Below, piece by piece: positions 1-8,932 of a DNA stretch of 64,000 bases. The notes below the pieces were generated by a model. The model was not told the DNA's origin. It ran no database searches and saw nothing but the letters and a program-made list of their open reading frames with translations. The DNA comes from Anaerolineae bacterium (GTDB lineage Bacteria; Chloroflexota; Anaerolineae; Aggregatilineales; UBA2796), in assembly GCA_019637615.1 (NCBI GenBank), contig JAHBVJ010000006.1, positions 220,196 through 284,195 of the forward strand. The letters run 5' to 3'. Position 1 is the stretch's first letter; every line of letters starts with the position of its first letter. A program made the translations under genes and the position numbers.

Positions 1-1200
1 GCCAACCATAATCACGCCACCCATGATCAAATCGAAGGATTGCTACCTTTTTTCGTCGCTGGCACTTTGCAACAACCAGACGCCGACTATGTGCGGCAGC
101 ATCTTTCGACTTGCCCACGCTGCCGCCAATCGCTGACGGAGTGGTTCGAGATCGCGCACGCTGTCCAAAGTGAAGCGCAGGCATGGGGTGTGCCGCTGCC
201 ACCGCTGGCGGAACGCGTCCGCGCGCGGGCTGGCTTGAACCAAGCGCCGCCAGCTGCCCTTCATCAACGCATTCCGCTGGAACTGCCAGTCGGGGACACA
301 ATCAACGCACGGCCTGCCTCTGGTTCGCGAGGGACAGCTGCCAATGCACAACGCCGACGGCTACCGCTTACGCTCGTCGCCGCGATGCTTACGCTGATCC
401 TCGCCAGCGGGTTATTCGCCGCATTACGGCGTGGTGATCAGGCCAGCGCACCTACGGTGACCGTATCCGTTATTCCGCCCTCGTTCACGCCATTGCCAAC
501 CAATCCAACGCCTGTAACACCGACGCCAACGCTCAGTATTCCGACGCTGGAGCATCCGACGAGCACAGAGCCAGTCGTCATCGTGCCACCGACAGCCGCA
601 CTGATTACCTTGACGCCGCGCCCAACGCAGCCACTGCCACAGCCGACGGCGACGAACGAATACGAGATTCCGCCCGGCATGTGCGTCGTCACCAACGCGA
701 CAGGGCTGGAAATTTACGTCTACACGCAGCCATTTGATGGTGCGCCCATCGCGGGATCACTGCCGCCGAATCAGCAGGTAGTCACCTTCGTCACCAACGG
801 CTTAGGCTGGTATCAGGTGAGTTCGGTAGGCGCAGGGCTGATCGGGTGGGTAAAGGGCGATCAGGTCGCATTCCGTGGCGAATGCTCCGATCTGCCGCTG
901 CCAACGCCGACCTACACGCCAACCGTTGTGAGCGATGCGTGCATCGCCATCCCGCACTCATCCGACGCACTGCCACTGTACTACGGGCCGGGGACGCAGT
1001 ATGAGTTCGCCACCTATGTACCCGCTACGGAACGCCTAGTGGTGTTATCACACAGCGAAGCGGGCTGGTGGCAAGTGCAGTATTCTATGAACAGTTCGTT
1101 GTTCGTGGGGTGGGTAGACGGTGCGTTGATCTCCGTACAAGGCGCGGCCTGCGATTCGATCACCATCAACAGCGCGTTTGAGGCGACGCCCGTGCCATAG
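1..1200 (+). CDS. Anti-sigma-factor-like membrane protein with two SH3-like domains (5' end cut by window)
   Basis: The reading frame is open to base 1, so the true start lies outside the window; a TTG at 40 is internal. The N-terminal part has His residues followed by an H-x3-C-x2-C pattern (HLSTCPRC), as in the zinc-binding anti-sigma (ZAS/zf-HC2) fold. A single membrane helix follows (LTLVAAMLTLILASGLFAAL), then a Pro/Thr-rich linker, then two repeats of about 65 residues. Each repeat starts with Cys and contains a GWYQV- or GWWQV-type motif, typical of bacterial SH3 domains. Expected topology is cytoplasmic ZAS and extracellular SH3. The likely role is to hold an ECF sigma factor at the membrane and sense the envelope; the sigma gene is not visible. 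The family call is good, the partner is inferred. Confidence 0.75.
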   Translation, partial: ANHNHATHDQIEGLLPFFVAGTLQQPDADYVRQHLSTCPRCRQSLTEWFEIAHAVQSEAQAWGVPLPPLAERVRARAGLNQAPPAALHQRIPLELPVGDTINARPASGSRGTAANAQRRRLPLTLVAAMLTLILASGLFAALRRGDQASAPTVTVSVIPPSFTPLPTNPTPVTPTPTLSIPTLEHPTSTEPVVIVPPTAALITLTPRPTQPLPQPTATNEYEIPPGMCVVTNATGLEIYVYTQPFDGAPIAGSLPPNQQVVTFVTNGLGWYQVSSVGAGLIGWVKGDQVAFRGECSDLPLPTPTYTPTVVSDACIAIPHSSDALPLYYGPGTQYEFATYVPATERLVVLSHSEAGWWQVQYSMNSSLFVGWVDGALISVQGAACDSITINSAFEATPVP

Positions 1201-1215
1201 CGAGGCATCCATTGA

Positions 1216-1250
1216 GTGACCACGCTCTCGCCTCTAGTGGCGGTGGTCAC
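1216..1250. terminator. Nested hairpin between convergent genes
   Basis: GTGACCAC (1216-1223) pairs perfectly with GTGGTCAC (1243-1250), and an inner CGCC/GGCG stem sits inside. It lies between the stop of the plus-strand gene and the stop of the minus-strand MFS gene. No T-run follows on either strand, so a terminator role is inferred from position only. Confidence 0.4.
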
Positions 1251-1259
1251 CGATTCTCA

Positions 1260-2477
1260 CTATACCTGATCGAGTTTGGGAGACAAAACTCGCGGAGACG
1301 CCTCACGTTTGCCATAGACGAGCATATATTCGTGCAGCGCCAGCAGCACAATAGCTTGGATCACGAGCATGATGGGGATGGCTTCGATGGAAAGCTGCAC
1401 AGCTAACGATCCGGCGATGCTCGGCAGCACCGCCGCTCCTAACGCGCCCGCGCCCATCTGGAACCCGACGGCGTTTGCCATGTGCGCGAGGCCGAAGCGC
1501 TCGCCAGATTGAGCCGTCAGCGTGGGAAAGATCGGGCCGAGCGAGAGACCCGTTAGCAGCAAACCAAGATAGCTCAGATTCGGATCGCGATACAGCCAGA
1601 TCATCAGCGAACCGAGGATGATCCCCACCGTACTGAAGCGAATCAGGCGCGTTTTGCCGATGCGGTCTACGATGCTGCCAAGCCCCAAGCGCCCTACGGT
1701 GAAACCGAGCCAGAACAACGTGATCCATGTGCTCACTGTGCGCGGATCGATGCCGCGTCCGTCGGTGTAGAGCGCGTTGACGAACTGCCCCGTAGCGACT
1801 TCCGCGCCGCCATAGACGAAGAAAACCGCCAAACACAGCCACAATAACCGCAATTTCAACGTCTGGCGGACGGAGGCGGGACGCAGTGGCGCTTGTCCCT
1901 CGACGTGATGCGGGATGAGCTGCCAATCTGCCGACAGCGGGATCAGCAGCAACCACAGGACGCAAATTGCCGCACCCACCAGCAGATAGACGAACTGCCA
2001 CGGATGCCCCAGATCGCGCACCAGCCATGTGATCAACTGCGGGCCGATCATCAAGCCGAGGCCGAATACACCTTGCAGCCAGTTCAAGCGGCGGGCGTTG
2101 TAATTGGACACGACATAGGTGCTGAGTCCACTGCCGAACGCGGAGTCGCCCAAGCCCGCGATGAACGCCGACAGCAGCAGCACCGCCCACGACGGCGCGA
2201 GGCCGTAGCCGAGTGAGCCGATCCCGAACAGCATCACCCCACCCAAGATAAACTTACGCAACCCCAACTGCCCGATCAGCCGACCGCTGGCAAAACTGCT
2301 GAACAGCCGCGCCAACATCCCACCGCCGACGAGCAACCCAAGCGACTCGAAGCCGAGGCCAAAGCTCTTCTGGATATAAGGCCAGCCGACCCCGATCATG
2401 CCGACTTGGATGCCGAGCAAAATCTGGATCACATGCCCGATCAACAACCCGATCTCACTGCGTGTACTCTGCCGCAT
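1260..2477 (-). CDS. MFS transporter, about 12 transmembrane helices
   Basis: This 405-residue, strongly hydrophobic protein has the two-halves pattern of the major facilitator superfamily. The first helix is LLIGHVIQILLGIQVGMIGVG. A loop after helix 2 reads SGRLIGQLGLRK, close to the MFS motif A, and a second-half copy reads GRLGLGSIVDRIGKTR. It should be an inner-membrane exporter or importer of a small molecule; the substrate cannot be told. The ATG start has only a weak purine-rich site upstream. It follows the feo operon on the same strand but is separated from it by a strong terminator, so it is probably transcribed separately. Confidence 0.85.
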   Translation of the reverse strand: MRQSTRSEIGLLIGHVIQILLGIQVGMIGVGWPYIQKSFGLGFESLGLLVGGGMLARLFSSFASGRLIGQLGLRKFILGGVMLFGIGSLGYGLAPSWAVLLLSAFIAGLGDSAFGSGLSTYVVSNYNARRLNWLQGVFGLGLMIGPQLITWLVRDLGHPWQFVYLLVGAAICVLWLLLIPLSADWQLIPHHVEGQAPLRPASVRQTLKLRLLWLCLAVFFVYGGAEVATGQFVNALYTDGRGIDPRTVSTWITLFWLGFTVGRLGLGSIVDRIGKTRLIRFSTVGIILGSLMIWLYRDPNLSYLGLLLTGLSLGPIFPTLTAQSGERFGLAHMANAVGFQMGAGALGAAVLPSIAGSLAVQLSIEAIPIMLVIQAIVLLALHEYMLVYGKREASPRVLSPKLDQV

Positions 2478-2588
2478 TCAATACTCATTCTGTGTGGTGC
2501 TGCGAAGTTGCCGCCAATACTACAAGCCTTCGCGCGGATTTGCGATCATTGGCTTTTAAACTGGCAGCGACGAGCGGGGAAGCGGACG

Positions 2589-2614
2589 AAAAAAGAGGCG
2601 GATGGTTCCGCCTC
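2589..2614 (-). terminator. Intrinsic terminator of the feo operon
   Basis: On the minus strand a perfect 8-bp stem (GAGGCGGA/TCCGCCTC, 2595-2614) with a 4-base loop is followed directly by six T residues. It lies 14 bases after the feoC stop codon. This is a textbook Rho-independent terminator and one of only two hairpins in the window with a clear T-run. Confidence 0.85.
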
Positions 2615-2628
2615 TCGTCATTGGTCGA

Positions 2629-2925
2629 TTAACTGCCACAGTGCCCGCACGTACAGGGCGGGGCGGGCGCTGGATCGTGGTCGTTGACGATCTCATAGTA
2701 GCGCGGCAAGTGGAGAATGTAAGGACACTCACCTTTGATACCGCAAGTGGTGCAGGAATTTCCATCCGCACCGACTTCGCGCAGCTTACCTTTGCGCACC
2801 CAGTAGTCGATCATGCCGTGAAGGACGCCGAGTTCAAGCTGCATCTCACGCGCCATCTGGTTGATCGATATGGGCGTGGATTGGTCTGCAAAACGGTTTA
2901 GGACTTCGCGCAGTTGACTTGCCAT
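2629..2925 (-). CDS. feoC: FeoC-like winged-helix protein with a Cys-rich tail
   Basis: A 98-residue protein, last gene of the ferrous-iron operon. The start is the ATG at 2925, preceded by GGAGG that overlaps the feoB stop; a TTG seven codons upstream is less likely. Residues 1-55 look like the FeoC winged helix (LREVLNRFAD, SINQMAREM, IDYWVRKGKLREV). Cys58, Cys61 and Cys67 match the C-x2-C-x5-C pattern thought to hold an Fe-S cluster in FeoC. An extra Cys cluster (CTCGHC, residues 91-96) ends the protein after a Pro-rich hinge. FeoC is thought to bind or stabilise FeoB. The call rests on size, cysteine pattern and operon position. Confidence 0.8.
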   Translation of the reverse strand: MASQLREVLNRFADQSTPISINQMAREMQLELGVLHGMIDYWVRKGKLREVGADGNSCTTCGIKGECPYILHLPRYYEIVNDHDPAPAPPCTCGHCGS

Positions 2926-2929
2926 CGCC

Positions 2930-5170
2930 TCACCCTCCCAACCCAAGCAGCGTACCGACTTGGAAGACGATCACCGCGCCAGCCCATGCTAACGCGAAGG
3001 TGTAGGCGACTTGATAACCGACGAAGCGAAGTCCGAATTCGTGGCGCATGGCGGTCAGGGTAGCCATGCAGGGCGTATACAGCAGCACGAAGACCGTGAA
3101 GGCGATGGCTGCCAGCGGCGAAAAGACCTGCGTGAGCGCGTTTTCCAAAGCGGTGTTTTCTTCTTCGTCGGCGGCGGTGCCTAAGAAATTGGCTTCCGGC
3201 ATATGGACGAAGGGGATGATATTCACGGTGCGCGGCACGATGTTGACGACTTCTTGCACCGTCAAGACCGTCGCTTGCAGGAATGAACGACCAGTGTCCA
3301 CAAGGTCTTCGGTAAAGGTGGGCACGACTTCCGGCTCGGCGGGCTTTTCCGCCTCACCGACGTAAATCTGATTCATGGTGCCGATGACGACTTCTTTGGC
3401 GATGAAGCCCGACATCAGCGCGCCGGAGGCTTGCCATTTGCCGAAACCAGCCGGCGCAAAGGCGGGCGCAATCGTCCGGCTGATCGCGCCGAATAGGCTG
3501 TTTTCCGGTGCGACCTCGTTGAAACTGCCTTCACCAGTCACGGGAATTGCCATCAACAGCCAGATCACGATGGAAGTGGCGAGAATGATCGTCCATGCCT
3601 TGCGCACGAAACTGCTGGTACGATCCCATGTTTGACGCCAGACATCGCGCAGACGCGGCGCACGATAGGGCGGCAATTCCATCACGAACGGCTGCGGCGG
3701 CTTGTTGCGGTAGACCGTGCGGCGCAGCGCCCACCCCGTCAGCAGCGCGACACCAATGCCGAGCATATACATGCCGAAGATCAAGTTGCCGGACTGTGCG
3801 CCGAAAAACGCGGTGCCGATGACGACGTAGACAGGCAACCGCGCGCCACAACTCATGAAGGTGACGAGGAAGCCAGTGAGTCTGCGATCATCTTGATTTT
3901 CAAGGGTGCGAGTCGCATACACGGCGGGCACCGTGCAGCCGAAGCCGACCAGCATCGGCAGGAAGCTCTTGCCGTGCAAGCCCATCGCCCGCATCGCGCG
4001 ATCCATGACGAAGGCCGCCCGCGCCATATAACCGCTGTCTTCCAGCACGCCAATCGCCAGATACAGCGACATCAGGACGGGCACGAAGACCAGTACGCCG
4101 CCGACGCCCGCGATCACCCCGTTGACCAGCAGCGCTTCAACCCATGAGCCATGCAAGCCGACTGCTGTCAGCAGCGCGGTTGCCCACCGCGTAACGGGGC
4201 CGCTGATCAGACCATCGACCCAATCTAAGAAGGGGGCGCTGACATTGGCGGTGATCTGGAAAACGCACCACATCAGCAGCAGGAAAATCGGCACGCCCCA
4301 CAGCCGATGCGTCAACACGCGGTCGAGCTTGTCGGAATTCGTTTCGACCAGATGATTCGGGCGAGTCAGCGCGCCAGAAACGATGGTATTGATGAAAGAA
4401 TAGCGTCCATCGGTGATCAGCGTTTCGGCATCGTCGCCCGTTTCCGCTTCGATGCGCTCGGCGGCGATCTGGGCGGTGTCGATGAGTGGTGTGAAGGCGG
4501 AAAGGCGCTTGATGATGTCTTCGTCGGCTTCCAGCAGCTTGATCGCCAACCAGCGTGGAACATACGTCGCGGTCAAAGTGGGATATGTGGTGATGGAATC
4601 CACGAGTAAGTTGATTTCGCGTTCAAGGGCTGGATGATAGACAATGGCGGTTGATTGGGCTGTTCCCGTTCGCGTCGCCTGATGAACGGCGTTTTTTAGC
4701 GCGTCCACGCCAAGGCCGCTATTGCCCACCGTCTCGATCACAGGCATCCCGTTCAGCCGTTTGGAGAGCGCCGCCCGATCAATGATCAGGCCACGACTGC
4801 GGGCAATATCACTCATGTTCAGCGCCAGAATCACGGGCACGGCTAATTCGAGGAGCTGCGTGACCAGATAGAGGTTGCGCTCCAGATTCGAGGCATCGAC
4901 CACTGCGACGACGGCATCGGGACGCTCGTTTATAATGAAATCGCGAGAGATGATCTCCTCGATGGAGTAGGCAGTCAGGCTGTAGGTACCCGGCAAATCA
5001 ACGATGATGACATCTTGACCAGCCGTACGAAGACGCCCTTCTTTTTTCTCGACGGTTTTTCCGGGCCAATTCCCAACATGCTGCCGTGAGCCGGTCAGCG
5101 CGTTAAACAGGGTACTTTTACCAACATTGGGGTTCCCTGCAAGGGCTATCTTGATGGCTTGTGCTGCCAT
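2930..5170 (-). CDS. feoB: Ferrous iron transporter FeoB
   Basis: A 746-residue Fe(II) transporter of the inner membrane. The start ATG at 5170 comes two bases after the feoA stop, with GGGAG upstream; longer in-frame starts would run into feoA. The N-terminal G domain shows G1 GNPNVGKST (residues 12-20), G3 DLPGTYSL and G4 NMSD. A helical linker follows, then the membrane region with the two conserved gate segments [14 protein letters not shown] and GFGCTVPAV plus SCGARLPVY. The length is normal for the family. It is translationally linked to feoA upstream and feoC downstream. Iron-dependent repression by the fused Fur protein encoded first in the operon is the expected control. Confidence 0.97.
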   Translation of the reverse strand: MAAQAIKIALAGNPNVGKSTLFNALTGSRQHVGNWPGKTVEKKEGRLRTAGQDVIIVDLPGTYSLTAYSIEEIISRDFIINERPDAVVAVVDASNLERNLYLVTQLLELAVPVILALNMSDIARSRGLIIDRAALSKRLNGMPVIETVGNSGLGVDALKNAVHQATRTGTAQSTAIVYHPALEREINLLVDSITTYPTLTATYVPRWLAIKLLEADEDIIKRLSAFTPLIDTAQIAAERIEAETGDDAETLITDGRYSFINTIVSGALTRPNHLVETNSDKLDRVLTHRLWGVPIFLLLMWCVFQITANVSAPFLDWVDGLISGPVTRWATALLTAVGLHGSWVEALLVNGVIAGVGGVLVFVPVLMSLYLAIGVLEDSGYMARAAFVMDRAMRAMGLHGKSFLPMLVGFGCTVPAVYATRTLENQDDRRLTGFLVTFMSCGARLPVYVVIGTAFFGAQSGNLIFGMYMLGIGVALLTGWALRRTVYRNKPPQPFVMELPPYRAPRLRDVWRQTWDRTSSFVRKAWTIILATSIVIWLLMAIPVTGEGSFNEVAPENSLFGAISRTIAPAFAPAGFGKWQASGALMSGFIAKEVVIGTMNQIYVGEAEKPAEPEVVPTFTEDLVDTGRSFLQATVLTVQEVVNIVPRTVNIIPFVHMPEANFLGTAADEEENTALENALTQVFSPLAAIAFTVFVLLYTPCMATLTAMRHEFGLRFVGYQVAYTFALAWAGAVIVFQVGTLLGLGG

Positions 5171-5172
5171 AG

Positions 5173-5436
5173 CTATAAGTCTCCCTCGACTTTTGTAACC
5201 ATTATTTTCTGCGCCATGCCCAGCCCGACCGCTAACCGTGAATCGTTTTTCACCGCCAAGATCATCGGGCCACTCGTTCCGCCTTGCACGATGCGCACGC
5301 ACATGCCAACGTTCAGGCCGAGGTCACCAAGATGCTGACGGAGCTTGTCGCCAGCACGTATTTCGGTTAACGCGACGGTTTCCCCAACGGCGGCAAACGT
5401 CAAGGGATAGCTGTTGGTGGTATCACTTCTGCTCAT
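5173..5436 (-). CDS. feoA: FeoA, SH3-like FeoB partner
   Basis: An 87-residue protein with the FeoA core ([23 protein letters not shown] and a terminal KIMVTKVEG strand). FeoA is a small cytoplasmic SH3-like protein needed for FeoB-driven Fe(II) uptake. Its ATG overlaps the stop of the upstream fur-feoA gene by four bases, and its stop is two bases before feoB, so all three should be co-translated. This is the second FeoA unit in the operon; the first is fused to Fur. Confidence 0.93.
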   Translation of the reverse strand: MSRSDTTNSYPLTFAAVGETVALTEIRAGDKLRQHLGDLGLNVGMCVRIVQGGTSGPMILAVKNDSRLAVGLGMAQKIMVTKVEGDL

Positions 5437-6116
5437 CGATCGACGTCCGATCCAAGGGGCACGATCTCAACGAGTTCGGCCTCTGATTTACGCAGCGACA
5501 GGTGATAGCCGCGCACCATGTACTCAATCGGATCACCCATCGGGGCGGCTTTGACCATTTCGATGCGGACGCCTTTGCTCAAGCCCATATCCATCAGGCG
5601 GCGGCGTACAGCACCTTTCCCGTTGATCGTTCGAATCGTGGCAGACTCACCTGTTCGCAAGCCATCTAAGGTCATGGTTTGTTCCTTCTCGCGACAATCC
5701 GCACAAATTCCACTGGCACACATACACAGCGACATCACATCCGCGCCGAGTTGATCGCGCAGTTCATCCTTGATTTGCTCGATTAACTCCGATTGGAAGG
5801 GCGTCACCCGACCACAGCGGCGGCAGGCGAAGTGGAACGCATCTGTCCTATCGTTGATGCGGTAGACTTTGCGGTCATGTTCGCTGGATACATAATGCGA
5901 GGCGATGAGCTGTGCATCTTCCAAGGTGTGCAGCGTGCGGTAGATCGTTGGTAAGCTGATGTTGGGATCAAGTTCGCTGGCAAGCTGAAATAAATGCTCG
6001 GCATCGATGTCGTGCTCAAGCTGGGATAGCAGATCAAGCAGCATTTCTCGCTGCGTGGTGATGCGTCCCCCGCTGGCGCGGATCGCGTCTCTTGACTGCT
6101 GAATAAAGGTCATCAT
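5433..6116 (-). CDS. Fur-family repressor fused to a C-terminal FeoA domain
   Basis: A 227-residue, uninterrupted frame. Residues 1-146 are a Fur-type regulator: winged helix with the recognition segment SLPTIYRTLHTLEDAQL, a HFACRRCGRV metal/zinc site (Cys98, Cys101) and a second Cys group ending in CADC (138-141). Residues 148-220 are a complete FeoA SH3-like domain (GLRTGESATIRTING, RRRLMDMGLSKG, ELVEIV). There is no stop or new Shine-Dalgarno between them, although an internal Met (MTLDGL) could allow separate translation of the FeoA part. It is the first gene of fur/feoA-feoA-feoB-feoC. The layout resembles DtxR/MntR regulators, which also end in a FeoA-like SH3 domain. Iron-responsive autoregulation of the operon is inferred. 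Confidence 0.9.
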   Translation of the reverse strand: MMTFIQQSRDAIRASGGRITTQREMLLDLLSQLEHDIDAEHLFQLASELDPNISLPTIYRTLHTLEDAQLIASHYVSSEHDRKVYRINDRTDAFHFACRRCGRVTPFQSELIEQIKDELRDQLGADVMSLCMCASGICADCREKEQTMTLDGLRTGESATIRTINGKGAVRRRLMDMGLSKGVRIEMVKAAPMGDPIEYMVRGYHLSLRKSEAELVEIVPLGSDVDR

Positions 6117-6129
6117 GTGCCCATTTCAT

Positions 6130-6172
6130 TTATTGCAAATCGTTTACGATAGGCAGTATAGAACGCCGTCAA
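6130..6172 (-). promoter_or_regulatory. Candidate promoter and Fur-type operator of the feo operon
   Basis: On the minus strand a TTGACG (-35-like, at 6172-6167) is followed by an AT-rich, imperfect inverted repeat centred on GTAAACGATTTGC. It sits about 20 bases before the first gene of the operon. AT-rich imperfect palindromes at this place are typical of Fur boxes, but only about two thirds of the positions are symmetric, so the operator call is tentative. Confidence 0.35.
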
Positions 6173-6318
6173 GTGGGCAGACAGTGACAAATATCATGGA
6201 GCTGAATGCAGGTGATCACTCTGGCATGACTTCGGGGACTGGATCAGCCAGTTGACAACCCACTGGCGGTTCGCTACATTGGCGCGTGGGCTTGGGACGG
6301 CGGGTAAGGCGGCGATAC

Positions 6319-7308
6319 ATGAAGTATTTCGTGACCGGAGCGACAGGCTTTATCGGGAAACGAGTGGCGCAGCAGTTGACGGCAGCGGGACATGAAGTGA
6401 TCGCGTTGGTGCGCACGCCCGCCAAGGCAACAAATCTCGCCCAACATGGCGTGACGCTGGCACAAGGTGATATTACCGACAAAGAGAGTATGCGTGCGCC
6501 GATGACCGGCGTGGACGGCGTGTTTCACATCGCTGGTTGGTACGAGGTGGGCACCAAGGACAAAACGCCGGGAGAACGCATCAATATTCAGGGTACGCGC
6601 AACGTCTTGGAAATGATGCGCGAATTGAACATCCCCAAAGGCGTGTATACCAGTACCTTGGCGGTCAACTCGGACACGCACGGTCAGGTGGTGGACGAGA
6701 ACTACCACTTCACGGGGCAGCACATCAGCGAATATGACCGCACCAAAGCCGTCGCGCATCAGGACGTTGCCGAGCCGATGATCAAGGCTGGTCTGCCGCT
6801 GGCGATCGCGAGTCCGGGCTTGGTGTACGGCTCCGGCGATCACAGCAACGTGCGGACGACGCTGCAAGGATATTTGCAGAGACGGCTGCCGATGATCCCG
6901 CAGAAAACTGGCTATTGCTGGGCACATGTGGACGACATCGCGGCGGGGCATGTGCAAGCGATGGAAAAAGGCATCATTGGCGAGACTTATTTCATCTGCG
7001 GCCCCACCTATACGCTGGTCGAGGCGTTGCAAATGGCGCAGCGCATCACGGGCATTCCGGTGCCGATGGCGGTTCCGCCCGCCCTGTTCAGCATCAGCGC
7101 GGCAATGACGGGAATAGTCGAGCGTTTCGTCACCTTGCCGCCCTTGTATACAGCGGAAGGGCTGCGGGTGGCGGCGGGCGTGACCTACTTCGGCAGCAAC
7201 GCCAAAGCCAAACGCGAACTCGGTTTCGATCCGCGTCCGCTGGAAGTCGGCTTGCGCGAACTGCTGCGGTACGAGATGACCGAACTCGGCATGAAGCCGA
7301 ACTTTTAG
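6319..7308 (+). CDS. NAD(P)-dependent epimerase/dehydratase (extended SDR)
   Basis: A 329-residue extended short-chain dehydrogenase. The start is placed at the ATG at 6319 because the Rossmann motif TGATGFIGKR follows at once; an earlier in-frame GTG/ATG region would add basic residues without a motif. The catalytic YxxxK reads YDRTK, and a substrate region contains SPGLVYGSGD. The overall pattern is close to dihydroflavonol reductase-like or 3-beta-HSD-like SDRs. The substrate is unknown. It stands alone on the plus strand, with its end facing the WYL regulator gene. Confidence 0.82.
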   Translation: MKYFVTGATGFIGKRVAQQLTAAGHEVIALVRTPAKATNLAQHGVTLAQGDITDKESMRAPMTGVDGVFHIAGWYEVGTKDKTPGERINIQGTRNVLEMMRELNIPKGVYTSTLAVNSDTHGQVVDENYHFTGQHISEYDRTKAVAHQDVAEPMIKAGLPLAIASPGLVYGSGDHSNVRTTLQGYLQRRLPMIPQKTGYCWAHVDDIAAGHVQAMEKGIIGETYFICGPTYTLVEALQMAQRITGIPVPMAVPPALFSISAAMTGIVERFVTLPPLYTAEGLRVAAGVTYFGSNAKAKRELGFDPRPLEVGLRELLRYEMTELGMKPNF

Positions 7309-7336
7309 CAGTCGTTACGCGATAAAGGAATAGCAA

Positions 7337-8302
7337 TTACGCTTGTTTGTCATAACGTTGGGCGATGGCCTGTGCCCACGTTTTGACCAGTTGATCTAGC
7401 TCATCGGGCGCGATCACTTCGGCAAACGGGCCGCACGACAGCACGTTGCCCGCCGCTTCTTCGAGCACTTCGAAGCGGACGTTGACGACGTGCCAGCCTG
7501 TCTCGTCGGGCGGCTCGACATGTTCCACCCGCCCGAAGCGCCACCAGCCGTAAATGCGCTCGATCCAATCGGGATGGACGCGCAGCACGGCGGGATAACG
7601 CGGGAGGTTGGCGACGAATTCTTGCGACGACTTCGCCCAGAAGTCCGCCAAGTTGAAGTCCGGCGGACGCACGGCGGGTTGATCCAGCACATGGGCGTGC
7701 TGGACGCGTGAAACCCGATATGTGCGCAGTTCGCCATCAACCGCCGCGACGAGATACCACGTTTTCCCCTTCGCCACCAGCCCCAGCGCATCGACTTCGC
7801 GTTCGACGGTCTCGCCATCGCTGCGTCCGTAGAGGAGTCGTAAACGTCGGCTGTTCAGCACGGCCTCTTGAATCACGCCGAAGCATAAATCCTCTGTCTT
7901 GGATGGATGCCAACCCGGCATATCGATCAAGATGTAGTCGCGAATATCGGCGGCGCTGTGACGCTGCATGGAAGGCAGCGCGGCGTAGAGTTTGATCAGC
8001 GCGGCATCATGCGCCTGTTTCAGGCCGAGGTCGGATAGCAACTGCGTCGGCGTGGTCAGGAACAGCGCTTGGATTTCGGCGGCAGTCAGCCCGGTCAGGT
8101 CGGTCTGGTACGGCGCGAGCAGCATCCAGCCGCCATGTGCGCCGCGTTCGGCAGTCACCGGAATGCCCGCCGTCGTCAGGGCGTCCATGTCACGGTGGAT
8201 GGTGCGCTCGGAGACTTCCAGACGGGCAGCGAGTTCCCGCGTGCTCAGGCGCGGATGCGTTTGCAGCAGCAGCAAAATCGAGACAAGACGATCAGCACGC
8301 AT
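7337..8302 (-). CDS. HTH and WYL-domain transcriptional regulator
   Basis: A 321-residue protein. The ATG at 8302 has a good GAGGAA site upstream, and the family start (RLVSILLLLQTHPRLSTRELA) follows directly; the longer open frame is not needed. Residues 1-60 form a DeoR/YafY-type winged helix (STRELAARLEVSERTIHRDMDAL). The middle and C-terminal part hold a WYL domain (KGKTWYLVAAVDGELRTYRVSRV), which binds ligands or nucleic acid, and a WCX-type tail. It is transcribed away from a flavin split-barrel gene across a 96-bp spacer containing four TGAC(A/G) repeats, a likely operator for itself and its neighbour. Confidence 0.88.
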   Translation of the reverse strand: MRADRLVSILLLLQTHPRLSTRELAARLEVSERTIHRDMDALTTAGIPVTAERGAHGGWMLLAPYQTDLTGLTAAEIQALFLTTPTQLLSDLGLKQAHDAALIKLYAALPSMQRHSAADIRDYILIDMPGWHPSKTEDLCFGVIQEAVLNSRRLRLLYGRSDGETVEREVDALGLVAKGKTWYLVAAVDGELRTYRVSRVQHAHVLDQPAVRPPDFNLADFWAKSSQEFVANLPRYPAVLRVHPDWIERIYGWWRFGRVEHVEPPDETGWHVVNVRFEVLEEAAGNVLSCGPFAEVIAPDELDQLVKTWAQAIAQRYDKQA

Positions 8303-8333
8303 CAACAATTCCTCATTTGATCTGCGATTATTA

Positions 8334-8371
8334 TGACAGAAGATGACATGATTGACGGAGTAGGATTGACA
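8334..8371. promoter_or_regulatory. Four direct TGACA/TGACG repeats in a divergent promoter
   Basis: TGACA occurs at 8334-8338, 8344-8348 and 8367-8371, and TGACG at 8353-8357. The start-to-start spacings are 10, 9 and 14 bases, so the first three lie about one helical turn apart on the same face. They fill the gap between the WYL regulator and the split-barrel gene and overlap where both promoters must lie. Operator function is inferred. Confidence 0.4.
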
Positions 8372-8398
8372 TGATCCGATGTAATTTAGGAGCAGCGT

Positions 8399-8878
8399 AT
8401 GGCGATGAATACCCTTGTACCGCGACGTGACCGACCAGACATTCCGAAAGAATATGGCGTACCAGACACGGACGAAGGGCTGGTTGAATGGCCTTGGGTG
8501 GTAGAACAGCTTGAGAAAGCGCGTAATTACTGGTTGATCAGCCAGTATCCCGACGGACGCCCTCACTGTGTGCCATCATGGGGTGCATGGGTGGAAAACA
8601 AGCTCTATTTCAGCGGTGGCGACATGACCCGCCACGCCAAGAATCTGGCGGTCACGCCGGGCATGATCGCGCATCTGGAAAGCGGCGATCAGGTGGTGAT
8701 CATCTACGGGAAAGCGGTGAATGCCAGCAACACACCGCCGGAGATCATGAAGCAGATCGAAAAAGCCTACGTTGAAAAATACGGCGCGGGCGAAGGGGCG
8801 ACGTATGCGCTAGTGCCCGACAAAATCCTCGCGTGGACGACATATCCGACGACGCCCACGCGGTTCACGTTTGGATGA
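8399..8878 (+). CDS. Pyridoxamine 5'-phosphate oxidase family (FMN split-barrel) protein
   Basis: A 159-residue protein with ATG at 8399 and GGAG eight bases upstream. The sequence has the split-barrel pattern of small PPOX-like or F420/FMN-binding proteins: a first strand reading PDGRPHCVPSWGAWVENKLYFSGG, then RHAKNLAVTPGMIAHLESGDQVVIIYGKA. It would bind FMN or F420 and reduce or bind a small molecule; it is not the biosynthetic PdxH, which is longer. It is divergent from the WYL regulator, which may control it. Confidence 0.82.
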   Translation: MAMNTLVPRRDRPDIPKEYGVPDTDEGLVEWPWVVEQLEKARNYWLISQYPDGRPHCVPSWGAWVENKLYFSGGDMTRHAKNLAVTPGMIAHLESGDQVVIIYGKAVNASNTPPEIMKQIEKAYVEKYGAGEGATYALVPDKILAWTTYPTTPTRFTFG

Positions 8879-8885
8879 TTAGTGG

Positions 8886-8930
8886 GATGGTGATCGCCCG
8901 TTTCCGCCCCAGAAGCGGGCTATCACCATC
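8886..8930. terminator. Bidirectional hairpin between convergent genes
   Basis: GATGGTGAT (8886-8894) pairs with ATCACCATC (8922-8930), and GCCCG (8896-8900) pairs with CGGGC (8916-8920), giving a 14-bp interrupted stem. It lies exactly between the stops of the plus-strand split-barrel gene and the minus-strand MFS gene. No T-run is present. Confidence 0.55.
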
Positions 8931-8932
8931 GA

